A stretch of 64,000 bases of DNA from an uncultured Pelagibacteraceae bacterium (GCA_902628275.1 CACOMI010000001.1:149226-213225); one strand, 5' to 3'; counted from the first letter of the stretch, positions 35,780 to 44,923 are shown. Numbers and translations are program-made. The notes: a model not told the origin generated them from the sequence alone.

Positions 35780-36267
35780 TTTTTTAAAATAATTTTCTCT
35801 TTTTTAAATTTATAAATTTCAAGGTTCTTTCCTTTTCCTTTCCTATCAACAACAAGAAAATTCATATTTTTCATAGAAATTAGTGGAAAGTGCCAAATAC
35901 CAGCATTGTAATTTATTCCAGTTTGTTTTGGGACCACAAAGGATTGGATTTTATTTATATTTGGTTTATTTCCTCTCGGTGCCACGAATACTAAAAATTT
36001 TGTATCATCCATTGGTATAAAGGCTTGGCTTCCTAGAGGATGTTTTTCCATCATATCAATTTTCATGGGAAACCTTCTTTTTTTTGCTTTAAAAATACTA
36101 ACGATTGCTTTCCCATTTTTTTTAGAGGTATCTATATTTATCAAATCATTAAACCGCTTTGCATATCCATCATTAATATTTATAGGATTTTTTTTCGACG
36201 TATCTATTAATTGCCCAAATTTAGAAAAATTTTTTTTTGTTATGTTTTTTGCTTTTATTATGTTCAT
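35776..36267 (-). CDS. allA: Ureidoglycolate lyase
   Basis: The 163-residue protein has the AllA markers MMEKHPLGSQAFIPM, FLVFVAPRGNKPN, VPKQTGINYNAGIWHFPLI and FLVVDRKG, with the cupin-fold histidine and the acidic pocket preserved. It splits ureidoglycolate into glyoxylate and urea, the last step of the pathway in this island. It is sandwiched between alc and puuE with ATGA overlaps on both sides. Confidence 0.92.
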   Translation of the reverse strand: MNIIKAKNITKKNFSKFGQLIDTSKKNPININDGYAKRFNDLINIDTSKKNGKAIVSIFKAKKRRFPMKIDMMEKHPLGSQAFIPMDDTKFLVFVAPRGNKPNINKIQSFVVPKQTGINYNAGIWHFPLISMKNMNFLVVDRKGKGKNLEIYKFKKEKIILKK

Positions 36268-37250
36268 TTCACAAAATTTCCGAATGCTCTTATTCTTGAA
36301 ATTCCCCCATCTGGATAGATATTTATTCTAAGATAATTTTCCTTACTTCTTTTAATTAAGAACTTTTTAAAAATATGTTTTTTATGAGCAGATAGTTTGG
36401 ATTTATTTACAATAATTTTCCAATTTTTTGAATTATTGACAATTGATTTATTAGATAGATCTTTTGAAATATTTGCAGTTTGAATTGAGCAAGTATCGGG
36501 GTAATTCCCTTTAAAATGATGAGTATCTATCTCTAATCTTTTAATTAAGCCTGGTTTTCCAAATTTAATTATGAGCCAATCAAAGTTTTTTCCTCTGCTT
36601 CTTCGTGTTTCCCAGCCATCTCCCATATTTTTTCCTTTTCCAGGAGCTATGACATTTTCAGCTCTGCCAAAGTGTTCATTATTGCAACCAACAATTGAAG
36701 CACCAGTTAAAACAGATGTTAGATTAATATTTTTATTGCTCAAAAAGTTTCTTTCCATTTCAATTTTTCCAAAAAGTCTGAGTCTTGCAACTCCACCATC
36801 TGGAAAAATGTTTAATTTTATATAATTAAAAACTGATTTGTTTTGTGATTTAAAACTATGGTTTCTGTTTGCCCCAAGTCTTTTTTTTCCAAGTAATTGG
36901 AGCCATTTTGTTTTTTTGCTTGGTTTATTCTTACTGAAACAACCCTCTACTGAAGCATGGGTAGGTTGGTTTCCATTGAAGTGAGTTGTATCAATATCTA
37001 TATCAAATATCTTTCCAGGCTTTCCCAGTTTTAAAATTAAATAATCGAAACCTATTAATCTTCTTCTTCTAGTTTCCCATCCATCCATCCATTTTCCATG
37101 TTTGTCGAATAATCCATCTTTGAAAACTGGAGGATCAATTTTTAATATTCTATGAGCAGCTGCAAAAAAATCATCAGTCTTGTATATAATTTTAGATCCA
37201 ATCCTAGGATCTGCTAAATTGATCATTTTCGCACTTATAAATTTTTTCAT
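36264..37250 (-). CDS. alc: Allantoicase
   Basis: The 328-residue protein has two homologous jelly-roll repeats, each with a DGWETRRxR element: MDGWETRRRRLIGFDYLILKLG near 55-76 and MGDGWETRRSRGKNFDWLIIKFG near 211-233. HFNGNQPTHASVEG and HFKGNYPDTCSIQ also repeat. Allantoicase hydrolyses allantoate to ureidoglycolate and urea. Length is normal. It overlaps uraD and allA by four bases each. Confidence 0.94.
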   Translation of the reverse strand: MKKFISAKMINLADPRIGSKIIYKTDDFFAAAHRILKIDPPVFKDGLFDKHGKWMDGWETRRRRLIGFDYLILKLGKPGKIFDIDIDTTHFNGNQPTHASVEGCFSKNKPSKKTKWLQLLGKKRLGANRNHSFKSQNKSVFNYIKLNIFPDGGVARLRLFGKIEMERNFLSNKNINLTSVLTGASIVGCNNEHFGRAENVIAPGKGKNMGDGWETRRSRGKNFDWLIIKFGKPGLIKRLEIDTHHFKGNYPDTCSIQTANISKDLSNKSIVNNSKNWKIIVNKSKLSAHKKHIFKKFLIKRSKENYLRINIYPDGGISRIRAFGNFVK

Positions 37251-37744
37251 TTTTTATTTATTTCATTTAAACGAAAGGTTGCAATTTTTTTTACTTGTTT
37301 TTTTGCTTCAAAGAATTCACTTTCTACATCACTTTGTATTCTTTGTCTAAAATTATTCAAAATTTCATTTTTATCTTTACCTTTTACCGCAATTATAAAA
37401 GGAAAATTAAACTTTTTTTTATATTCTAAATTTAATTTTTTAAATTCCTCATATTCATCGTTAGAACATTGATTTAATTTTGCTGAAGCTTGTTCCGATA
37501 TAGATTCTGAAGTCATTTTTTTGGCCACTGCAAGTTCCGGATGTGCATTTAAAATTTCTAAAATTTTATTTTTCTCATAATTTTCATAAATATTTAACAT
37601 TTTAAGCACAATATCTTCAAAATTTTTAAATGGTTTAGATTTAAAAGCCTCTAAAGCCACAGATTCAGTCTTTTCAAAAACATTACCAAATATTGACAAA
37701 AAATCAGACTTGTTAAGATCGTTAATGTTATCTATTGTTCTCAT
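37247..37744 (-). CDS. uraD: OHCU decarboxylase
   Basis: The 165-residue protein decarboxylates 2-oxo-4-hydroxy-4-carboxy-5-ureidoimidazoline to S-allantoin. It shows the UraD signature: SIFGNVFEKTESVALEA at the start, the catalytic histidine in LNAHPELAVA, LNQCSNDEYEEFKKLN, and KFNFPFIIAVKGK. It is the first gene of the uraD-alc-allA-puuE operon and diverges from hiuH, the preceding step of the pathway, with 48 bases between starts. Confidence 0.94.
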   Translation of the reverse strand: MRTIDNINDLNKSDFLSIFGNVFEKTESVALEAFKSKPFKNFEDIVLKMLNIYENYEKNKILEILNAHPELAVAKKMTSESISEQASAKLNQCSNDEYEEFKKLNLEYKKKFNFPFIIAVKGKDKNEILNNFRQRIQSDVESEFFEAKKQVKKIATFRLNEINKK

Positions 37745-37792
37745 ATAATTTTAAATAATTTAAGTTTGAAATTTAAATGATACTATAATTTT

Positions 37793-38143
37793 ATGACAAA
37801 GCTCACAACTCATGTTTTAGATGTATATTCAGGCAAACCTGGAAAAGGTATCTTAGTTGAGTTGTTTTATTTAAATAATTCAGAAAGAAAAAAAATAACT
37901 TCAATAAAACTCAATGATGATGGTAGAGCGAGTTCTCCATTAGCAGAGGGAGATATTTTTGTTAAGGGTAAATACGAATTAGTTTTTTACATTGGTGATT
38001 ATTTTAAAAATACGTCATCAGTAAGTGATGTACCGTTCTTGGATGATGTAATTATTAGATTTGGTATTTCAGATCCTTCACAACATTATCATGTACCTTT
38101 ATTAGTATCTCCATGGAGCTATTCTACTTATAGAGGCAGTTAA
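37793..38143 (+). CDS. hiuH: 5-hydroxyisourate hydrolase (transthyretin-like)
   Basis: The 116-residue protein matches the transthyretin-related family. It has LTTHVLDVYSGKPGKG with the active-site histidine, RASSPLAEG, YHVPLLVSPWSYSTYRGS at the end, and the diagnostic C-terminal YRGS. It hydrolyses 5-hydroxyisourate made by urate oxidase to OHCU. No periplasmic signal peptide is present, so it should be cytoplasmic. The stop is followed at once by the GTG of xdhA. A TATAAT lies just before the ATG. Confidence 0.96.
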   Translation: MTKLTTHVLDVYSGKPGKGILVELFYLNNSERKKITSIKLNDDGRASSPLAEGDIFVKGKYELVFYIGDYFKNTSSVSDVPFLDDVIIRFGISDPSQHYHVPLLVSPWSYSTYRGS

Positions 38144-39580
38144 GTGATATCAAATTCAGTAAAGTTTCTTTTGAATGATAAAATTTTAGAAATTAAAAAT
38201 CCAGATCCTAATCAAACAATTCTTAATTATATTAGGACTGAATTAAAAAAAACTGGAACTAAGGAGGGATGCTCAGAAGGTGGTTGTGGTGCATGTACAA
38301 TTGTTTTAGGTGAGCTAGTAAGCAATGACGTAAAATATAGTTCAATTAATTCTTGTATTTCTTTTGTGCCATCTTTGAATGGTAAACAACTTTTGATTGT
38401 AGAGGATTTGGTTTCTAAAGATGGGAAACTTCATCCAGTACAAGAGGCAATGGTGAAATTTCACGGTTCACAATGTGGATTTTGTACTCCAGGGTTTGTT
38501 ATGTCTCTGTTTTCAATGTTTAAGAATAATAAAAGCTACAATAGCGAATTAATAACAGACTCAATTTCAGGAAATTTATGTCGTTGCACTGGCTATAGAC
38601 CTATTATTGATGCTGCTAAAAGTTTGAATAAGATAAGTAAGACAGATGAGTTTAGTAAAAATAAAAATAAAACTATAAAATTATTAAAAACTATTAAACC
38701 AAATAATATATTTATTAAAAAAGATGATAAAGTTTATTTCTCTCCTAAAAATGTCAAAGAATTAAAAAATATAATTAAAAATAATTCTAATTTTAATTTT
38801 CTTGCAGGTGGAACAGATTTATCTTTAACAGTTACAAAAGAAAGAAAAGAAATTCCGTTTATAATAGATTTAAAAGAGATAAAAGAATTAGATTTTATTA
38901 AAGTAAATAAAAATTATTTAGAAATTGGTGCAGCCACTCCTTTAATTAAGTTTGAAAATGAAATAAAAAAATATTATCCAGATTTTTACTCAGTATTGAA
39001 GAGATATGGTTCTGTTCAAATTAGAAATGTAGGTACCATCGGAGGTAATATTGCTACAGCATCTCCAATTGGAGACTCATTACCAATTTTATTATCTTTA
39101 AATGCTGAGATCTTGATTGAGAGCTTTAATAAACGAAAAGTTATACCAATTAACAATTTTTTCTTAGATTATAGGAAAACTAAACTAAAAAGAACAGAAT
39201 TTATAAGATCAATTAAAATCCCATTATTTAAAAAAAATATATTTAAAGCATTTAAAATTTCAAAAAGATTTGATGATGATATTTCTTCTGTTTGTGGCTC
39301 TTTTAATTTTGAAATCAATAATAATCAAATTAAAGAGGCATATATTGCATATGGAGGTATGGCTGCAGTGCCAAAAAGGGCCAAGGCATGTGAGAAAGTT
39401 CTTAAAAATATGCCTCTTAATATCAATACTTTTGACCATGCAAAAAATTATCTTGAGGAAGATTTAAGTCCAATTGGAGATATGAGAGCAAGTAAAGAAT
39501 ATAGGTTAGAGATAGCTAAAAATTTGTTAATGAAATGTTTTATAGAAATAAATTCTAATAAGTTAACTAGAGTTAATTGA
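38144..39580 (+). CDS. xdhA: Xanthine dehydrogenase, FAD/2Fe-2S subunit
   Basis: The 478-residue subunit has two 2Fe-2S clusters in its N-terminus (CSEGGCGACTIV, then CGFCTPGFVMSLFS and GNLCRCTGYRPI). An FAD-binding domain follows (FLAGGTDLSLTV, RNVGTIGGNIATASPIGDSLP) and then a CO-dehydrogenase flavoprotein C-terminal domain (AYGGMAAVPKRAKACE). It moves electrons from the Mo site to NAD+. The start is GTG at 38144, directly after the hiuH stop. xdhB starts directly after its TGA. Confidence 0.95.
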   Translation: MISNSVKFLLNDKILEIKNPDPNQTILNYIRTELKKTGTKEGCSEGGCGACTIVLGELVSNDVKYSSINSCISFVPSLNGKQLLIVEDLVSKDGKLHPVQEAMVKFHGSQCGFCTPGFVMSLFSMFKNNKSYNSELITDSISGNLCRCTGYRPIIDAAKSLNKISKTDEFSKNKNKTIKLLKTIKPNNIFIKKDDKVYFSPKNVKELKNIIKNNSNFNFLAGGTDLSLTVTKERKEIPFIIDLKEIKELDFIKVNKNYLEIGAATPLIKFENEIKKYYPDFYSVLKRYGSVQIRNVGTIGGNIATASPIGDSLPILLSLNAEILIESFNKRKVIPINNFFLDYRKTKLKRTEFIRSIKIPLFKKNIFKAFKISKRFDDDISSVCGSFNFEINNNQIKEAYIAYGGMAAVPKRAKACEKVLKNMPLNINTFDHAKNYLEEDLSPIGDMRASKEYRLEIAKNLLMKCFIEINSNKLTRVN

Positions 39581-41896
39581 ATGAGTAAAGATAATATTAT
39601 TGGAGATATAAGACCACACGATAGTGCTTACAAACATGTAAGTGGGTATGCTGAGTATACTGATGACATTGTAGAACCAAAAAATACAATTTATGGTGCA
39701 ATTGGTTTAAGTAAAAAAGCACACGCTATAATTAAAAAAATTGATTTAACTGAAGTAAAAAATAGCAAAGGTGTTATTTCAGTAGTTACACAAAGTGATA
39801 TTCCTGGTAGAAATGATGTTGGTCCTGTTTTTGATGGAGACCCTATTTTTCCGACAAACAAAGTTGAGTTTTATGGTCAACCCTTGTTTGCAGTTGCAGC
39901 TGAAACGACAGAATTAGCTAGAAAAGCTGTGTTAAAAGCCAAGGTTATCTATAAAGATTTAAAACCTATAATTACAATAAAAGAAGCTTTAAATAAAAAA
40001 CAGTTCCTATTCAAGCCTAGAAAAATAAAAAGAGGTAATGCCTCAAAGAAAATAAAAATATCTAAAAATGTTTTAAAAGGTAGCTTTACAACAGGAAGTC
40101 AAGAACACTTTTATTTAGAAGGTCAGGCAGCTTTTGTAATTCCTAAAGAGGATGATAATTTTTTAGTTTATAGCTCAACACAACACCCCTCAGAGACACA
40201 ACAATTAATTGCAAAAATGTTTAATCAAAAAAGTAATTCAATTAATGTTGAAGTAAGAAGAATAGGAGGTGGATTCGGTGGGAAAGAAACAAATTTTATG
40301 ACAGCTTGTATTTGCGCGTTATTGGCTAATAAATCAGGACAACCTGTGAAATTAAGATTAGATAGAGATGATGATATAATTTTAACTGGCAAAAGACATG
40401 AGTTTTTTTCTGAGTATGAAGTTGGTTTTAATGATGAAGGAATTATAGAAGGATTAAAAATAAATTTATCCTCAAATTGTGGAATGTCGCCTGATTTATC
40501 AGCTGCAATAAATGAAAGAGCCTTGCTTCATATAGATAATGCATATTATATTTCAGATATTGAGGTGGTAAACAATTTATGTAAGACAAATATCCCAACC
40601 TCTACTGCATTTAGAGGCTTTGGTGGAAACCAAGGAATGATGGCAATAGAGAATGTTGTAGATAATATTTCAAGGTATTTAAAAAAAGATCCACTTGAAG
40701 TAAGAAAGAAAAATTTTTATCAAAAAGATAAAAAGAACGTAACTCATTATGGAATGACTATTGAGGATAATGTTATTAATGAATTATTCAAAAATTTAGA
40801 AAATAAATCAAATTACAAGAAAAGATATTCTGATATAAGAAAATTTAATGAAGTAAATAAATTTAAAAAGAGAGGCATTGCCATTACACCATTAAAATTT
40901 GGTATTTCGTTTACAACAATTCACTTAAATCAAGCTGGAGCACTTGTCCATATTTATACAGATGGAAGTATATATTTGAACCATGGAGGTATAGAAATGG
41001 GTCAAGGAACACATACGAAAATAGCTCAATTAGTAGCAAATTCATTAGGATTGCCCTATGATTTAGTTCATATTTCATCTACCACTACATCTAAAGTTCC
41101 AAACACATCAGCAAGTGCAGCTTCATCAACCACTGATTTAAATGGAGCAGCAGCGCTAAATGCAGTAGCAAAAATTAAATTAAATTTAGAAAAATTTATA
41201 AAGAAAAAATATAAAATTTATAATCAGGAAGCAGTTTATAAAGATCAACATATAATATTTGGAAATAGGCAATTTGAATTTAAAAGTATTATTCAAGATG
41301 CATATTTAAATAGAATTTCTCTTTCATCTTCAGGTTTTTATTCAACACCAAAAATTAATTTTGATAAAAAAAAATTTAGAGGTAGGCCATTTTACTATTT
41401 TTGTTATGGTGCAGCTGTTTCAGAAGTAACTATAGACACACTAACTGGTGAAAATGTATTAGAAAGAGTTGATATTTTGCATGATGCTGGAAAACCAATA
41501 AATCCAGCACTTGAATTAGGTCAGATTGAAGGTGGGTTTGTACAAGGACAAGGCTGGTTGACAATCGAGGAACTCAATTGGAAATCAAATGGACAAATTA
41601 CAACATTTTCTCCATCAACATACAAAATACCAGCAGTTAGTGATATCCCAAAAAAATTTAATGTGGAGATTTACAAAGAGGGTATAAATAAAGAAAACGT
41701 TGTTAATAAAGCCAAGACCACTGGTGAACCACCGCTGATGCTAGCAATGAGTGTTTTTTATGCAATTAAAGATGCAATTGCTTCAATTGGAAATTACCAA
41801 ATTGCACCCGAACTTAATGCGCCAGCAACTCCTGAGAGAATCTTAATGAGTGTTAATAAAATTAAACAAAAATTAAAAAATCTAAATGGAAGATAA
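39581..41896 (+). CDS. xdhB: Xanthine dehydrogenase, molybdopterin subunit
   Basis: The 771-residue catalytic subunit oxidises hypoxanthine and xanthine to urate. Mo-cofactor loops are visible: GSQEHFYLEGQAAF, RRIGGGFGGKE, STAFRGFGGNQGM (substrate arginine), GGIEMGQGTHTKI and TGEPPLML, whose glutamate is the catalytic base. The E and R pair distinguishes xanthine dehydrogenases from aldehyde oxidases. No xdhC chaperone gene is next to it. guaD overlaps its last 11 bases. Confidence 0.95.
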   Translation: MSKDNIIGDIRPHDSAYKHVSGYAEYTDDIVEPKNTIYGAIGLSKKAHAIIKKIDLTEVKNSKGVISVVTQSDIPGRNDVGPVFDGDPIFPTNKVEFYGQPLFAVAAETTELARKAVLKAKVIYKDLKPIITIKEALNKKQFLFKPRKIKRGNASKKIKISKNVLKGSFTTGSQEHFYLEGQAAFVIPKEDDNFLVYSSTQHPSETQQLIAKMFNQKSNSINVEVRRIGGGFGGKETNFMTACICALLANKSGQPVKLRLDRDDDIILTGKRHEFFSEYEVGFNDEGIIEGLKINLSSNCGMSPDLSAAINERALLHIDNAYYISDIEVVNNLCKTNIPTSTAFRGFGGNQGMMAIENVVDNISRYLKKDPLEVRKKNFYQKDKKNVTHYGMTIEDNVINELFKNLENKSNYKKRYSDIRKFNEVNKFKKRGIAITPLKFGISFTTIHLNQAGALVHIYTDGSIYLNHGGIEMGQGTHTKIAQLVANSLGLPYDLVHISSTTTSKVPNTSASAASSTTDLNGAAALNAVAKIKLNLEKFIKKKYKIYNQEAVYKDQHIIFGNRQFEFKSIIQDAYLNRISLSSSGFYSTPKINFDKKKFRGRPFYYFCYGAAVSEVTIDTLTGENVLERVDILHDAGKPINPALELGQIEGGFVQGQGWLTIEELNWKSNGQITTFSPSTYKIPAVSDIPKKFNVEIYKEGINKENVVNKAKTTGEPPLMLAMSVFYAIKDAIASIGNYQIAPELNAPATPERILMSVNKIKQKLKNLNGR

Positions 41897-42356
41897 AAAA
41901 AAATTTATGGCAAAAGCCATTGAACTTTCCATAAATAGTGCAAATACTATTGGTGGGCCTTTTGGAAGTATCATAGTTAAGGATAATGAGATTATTGCAG
42001 AAGGTTCTAATAAAGTAACTTCTTCAAATGACCCTACTGCCCATGGTGAAGTTGTAGCAATTCGAGAGGCTTGTAAAAAATTAAATACTTTCGATCTATC
42101 AGGTTGCGAGATTTATACATCTTGCGAACCTTGTCCGATGTGTCTTTCTGCAATTTATTGGTCAAGATTAGATAAAATATATTATGCAAATACAAGAGAA
42201 GACGCAAAAAAAATAGATTTTGATGACTCATTTATTTATTTAGAGATTCCTAAAAAAATAGATGATAGAAAAATAAAAATGACACAAATGCTTAGAGATG
42301 ATGCTCTAAAAGCATTTGAAATTTGGGATAAAAAAGTAGATAAAATAAAATACTGA
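41886..42356 (+). CDS. guaD: Guanine deaminase (CDA-fold)
   Basis: The 156-residue zinc deaminase has the histidine-glutamate motif AHGEVVAIREACK and PCPMCLSAIYW, followed by YANTREDAKKIDFDDSFIY, typical of the GuaD (B. subtilis type) group. It converts guanine to xanthine, feeding xanthine dehydrogenase encoded just upstream. tRNA adenosine deaminases share the fold, but context and the C-terminal sequence favour guanine. It overlaps xdhB by 11 bases and puuD by one. Confidence 0.9.
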   Translation: MEDKKKFMAKAIELSINSANTIGGPFGSIIVKDNEIIAEGSNKVTSSNDPTAHGEVVAIREACKKLNTFDLSGCEIYTSCEPCPMCLSAIYWSRLDKIYYANTREDAKKIDFDDSFIYLEIPKKIDDRKIKMTQMLRDDALKAFEIWDKKVDKIKY

Positions 42357-43264
42357 TGGAATTTTTACCTTATACTATTAAATGGTTAGAAGTAATTTTA
42401 AGATGGGGCCATGTAGTGTTCGCTATTTTATGGGTAGGTAATAGTTTTTTATTTAATTACTTAGACAATAATTTAAATAAAAATATAACAAGCGATGATG
42501 TCGATGGTGAAGGATATCTGATGCATTCTGGTTTTTTTTACAAGTTATCAAGATTAAAAACATCGCCACCACAGGATTATTTAAATAGACTAGTAATCTT
42601 TAAATGGCAAAGTTATTTAACTTTTGTAACTGGAATGTTGCTGTTAGTTGTAATTTATTATTATAACGCAGGTGTATTAATGGTTGATAAACGTGTTTTG
42701 TTAATGCCTCCTAGTTATGCAATTATTATTTCACTTCTATCATTGATTGTTGCATGGTTTATTTATGATCGTTTGTGTAAATCTAAATTGATCGAAAATA
42801 ATGTATTATTTATTTCTATAGCAATTATTTTACTGACTGCTGTTTCTTTTGGTTTGACTAAATTATTTGGTCCAAAATTTGCAATTTTAAGTGTTGGATT
42901 GATTATAGGTACTAATATGTTTGGAAATGTTTTTACAGTAATTATACCTAATCAAATGAATATTATTAGTAGTAGTGAGAGAGGTGAAAAATTTGATATG
43001 AGCTTATCTTTAGCAGCTAAACAAAGATCCATTCACAATAATTACTCAACTTTTTTGGTTTTGTTTATAATGCTTTCGGGGCATTCAAGTTTTTTGGTCT
43101 ATCATAAGTATAACTGGTTAATTTTAGTTGCAATAGGAGTAATTACAGCAGTCGCTAGACATTATTTCAATTTAAGAGGAAGAAACATTCATAAGTTGTA
43201 TTTCTTAATTTCCTCAATAATCGCACTTATCGTTCTTGCAGTTTTGGTTTTATTATTTAAATAA
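42356..43264 (+). CDS. puuD: Membrane urate oxidase PuuD, lacking the cytochrome c domain
   Basis: The 302-residue protein has about eight hydrophobic segments and the PuuD N-terminal domain: RWGHVVFAILWVGNSFLFNYLDN, GEGYLMHSGFFYKLSRLKTSP, FKWQSYLTFVTGMLLLVVIYY and AAKQRSIHNNYSTFLVLFIMLSGH. PuuD oxidises urate to 5-hydroxyisourate in the cytoplasmic membrane. Known PuuD proteins carry a C-terminal cytochrome c domain; this one ends LVLLFK right after the last helix and has no CxxCH. Only 15 bases separate it from the next gene, so no fragment of the domain was lost by frameshift nearby. Confidence 0.88.
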   Translation: MEFLPYTIKWLEVILRWGHVVFAILWVGNSFLFNYLDNNLNKNITSDDVDGEGYLMHSGFFYKLSRLKTSPPQDYLNRLVIFKWQSYLTFVTGMLLLVVIYYYNAGVLMVDKRVLLMPPSYAIIISLLSLIVAWFIYDRLCKSKLIENNVLFISIAIILLTAVSFGLTKLFGPKFAILSVGLIIGTNMFGNVFTVIIPNQMNIISSSERGEKFDMSLSLAAKQRSIHNNYSTFLVLFIMLSGHSSFLVYHKYNWLILVAIGVITAVARHYFNLRGRNIHKLYFLISSIIALIVLAVLVLLFK

Positions 43265-43279
43265 TTAAATATAAAAATT

Positions 43280-43804
43280 ATGACAGAAAAATTAATTGTT
43301 AGTTGGAATGAATACAATCAGACGGTTGAAAAACTAGCAATCCAAATCCATGAAAGTGGATATGAACCTACAATCTTAGTTGGTATTATGCGAGGAGCAG
43401 CACCAATGATAGATGTTTTAAGTAGAATTTTTAAATTGAAATGTGCTTATTTAGCTGTGGAGTCTTATAGTGGAAAGGGTGTAGAGGATGAGCAAGGCGA
43501 TATTGTGTTCTCAAGAGAAATGAGCTCTATTGCACCTAATATGGGTGGCAGAATACTATTATGTGATGATTTATCAGACACAGGAATTACATTTAATAAA
43601 AGCATAGATTGGTTAAGAAAATATGAACCTATTAAAGATAAGATTGATGATATAAAAACCGCAACTTTATTTAAAAAAAAGAAATCAACATTTGAACCAG
43701 ATTTTTGTGCAAATAAACTTTCAGGAGATCCCTGGATTGTACAGCCTTTTGAAATTTACGAAGAGCTTAGAATTGAAGAAATAAAAAAGAAACACCACAA
43801 ATAA
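43280..43804 (+). CDS. Purine phosphoribosyltransferase (xanthine/hypoxanthine type)
   Basis: The 174-residue type I phosphoribosyltransferase has the PRPP motif ILLCDDLSDTGIT, an N-terminal VGIMRGAAPMIDVLS flexible-loop region and PWIVQPFEIYEE. It resembles the XPRT/HPRT-like proteins of archaea and bacteria that return free purine bases to nucleotides. Placed at the end of the guaD-puuD transcript, it would compete with degradation by salvaging hypoxanthine, xanthine or guanine. Base preference is unknown. A hairpin terminator follows immediately. Confidence 0.82.
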   Translation: MTEKLIVSWNEYNQTVEKLAIQIHESGYEPTILVGIMRGAAPMIDVLSRIFKLKCAYLAVESYSGKGVEDEQGDIVFSREMSSIAPNMGGRILLCDDLSDTGITFNKSIDWLRKYEPIKDKIDDIKTATLFKKKKSTFEPDFCANKLSGDPWIVQPFEIYEELRIEEIKKKHHK

Positions 43805-43832
43805 AAAAGGCCAGTTATGAAACCGGCCTTTT
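43805..43832. terminator. Bidirectional hairpin terminator between the phosphoribosyltransferase and BMP genes
   Basis: AAAAGGCC (43805-43812) pairs with GGCCTTTT (43825-43832). Three more base pairs lie inside a single A-C mismatch, closing a four-base loop. On the minus strand the stem is followed by six T, and on the plus strand by TTTTAAAATTTT. It lies between two converging operons, 21 bases before the end of the BMP gene. Confidence 0.85.
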
Positions 43833-43852
43833 AAAATTTTAGATTTATTAAC

Positions 43853-44923
43853 TTATTTAGGTATATCGCCCTCAACACCTTTTACATAAGTCATCATTCC
43901 CGCAAGCATTCCATCATCAGCAGTTTTACCTTCGGCAACCATTAAATTTCCTTTTTGGTCGTAAATAGGTCCAGTAAAAGCATGAACTTTACCTGATGCC
44001 AAATCAGCTTGAAGTTTTTTAACTTTGGATCGGACATCACTAGGAATAGCAGAGTCAAGATCAGATATAACAACCATACCGTCTCCGATACCATGCCATG
44101 TATCTTTTTGATTCCATGTTCCATTAGCTACAGCTTTAACTCTTTCTACATAGTAAGGTCCCCAATTATTTTCAACTGAAGTCAATACTGCTTTAGGAGC
44201 AAACTTATCCATATCACTTGCTTGACCAAACGCATAGACGCCTGCTTTTTCAGCAATCTGTACAATTGCAGTACTGTCAGTATGCTGGGCAATAATATCT
44301 GCACCTTGATCAATTAAAGCTTTAGCAGCTTCAGCTTCTTTACCAGGATCATACCAAGTAAATGCCCAAACAATCTTAGTTTTGATATTTGGATTTACTT
44401 TTTGAGCAGCTAAAGTAAATGAATTAATTCCTCTTATTACTTCTGGAATTGGAAAAGATGCTACATAGCCGATAACATTAGATTTTGTCATTGAACCGGC
44501 TATTGTTCCCAAGATTGCTCTACCTTCGTAGAATCTCGCGGCATATGTTGCAACATTTGGATGCTCTCTTTTGTACCCTGTTGCATGTTCAAATTTAACG
44601 TTTGGAAACTCTTTTGCAACTTTGTTTGTTGGATTCATATATCCAAAACTAGTTGTAAAAATAACATCATGACCAGAATTTGCTAATTGTCTAAGTACTC
44701 TTTCAGCATCGGCACTTTCTGGAACACCCTCTACGTAAGTTGTTTTAAATCCGGCAGCTTCTACAGCTTTTCTACCTACATCATGCTGATACGTCCATCC
44801 ATGGTCACCAGTCGGACCAATATAAACGAATGCTGCTTTAACATCTTTTGCTACTGCAGCTACAGTCAATGTAAACAAAAAAACTAAAGAAGAGACGAAA
44901 GAACGAATAAATAATTTATGCAT
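43853..44923 (-). CDS. BMP family ABC transporter substrate-binding protein
   Basis: The 356-residue periplasmic protein has a signal peptide (LVFLFTLTVAAVAKD) without a lipobox, then VKAAFVYIGPTGDHGWTYQHDVGRKAVE, the opening of BMP/PnrA-like purine nucleoside receptors. TSFGYMNPTNKVAKEFPN, YAARFYEGRAILGTIAG and QHTDSTAIVQIAE also fit. It would deliver purine nucleosides or bases to the ABC importer. It is the last gene of the operon, 79 bases after the second permease and with its own GGGGAAA ribosome site. Confidence 0.9.
   Translation of the reverse strand: MHKLFIRSFVSSLVFLFTLTVAAVAKDVKAAFVYIGPTGDHGWTYQHDVGRKAVEAAGFKTTYVEGVPESADAERVLRQLANSGHDVIFTTSFGYMNPTNKVAKEFPNVKFEHATGYKREHPNVATYAARFYEGRAILGTIAGSMTKSNVIGYVASFPIPEVIRGINSFTLAAQKVNPNIKTKIVWAFTWYDPGKEAEAAKALIDQGADIIAQHTDSTAIVQIAEKAGVYAFGQASDMDKFAPKAVLTSVENNWGPYYVERVKAVANGTWNQKDTWHGIGDGMVVISDLDSAIPSDVRSKVKKLQADLASGKVHAFTGPIYDQKGNLMVAEGKTADDGMLAGMMTYVKGVEGDIPK

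Noticed and set aside
43265-43279. Frameshifted remnant of the PuuD cytochrome domain
   Set aside because: Only 15 bases lie between puuD and the next gene, and no CxxCH is seen in any frame close by. The short form appears to be native.
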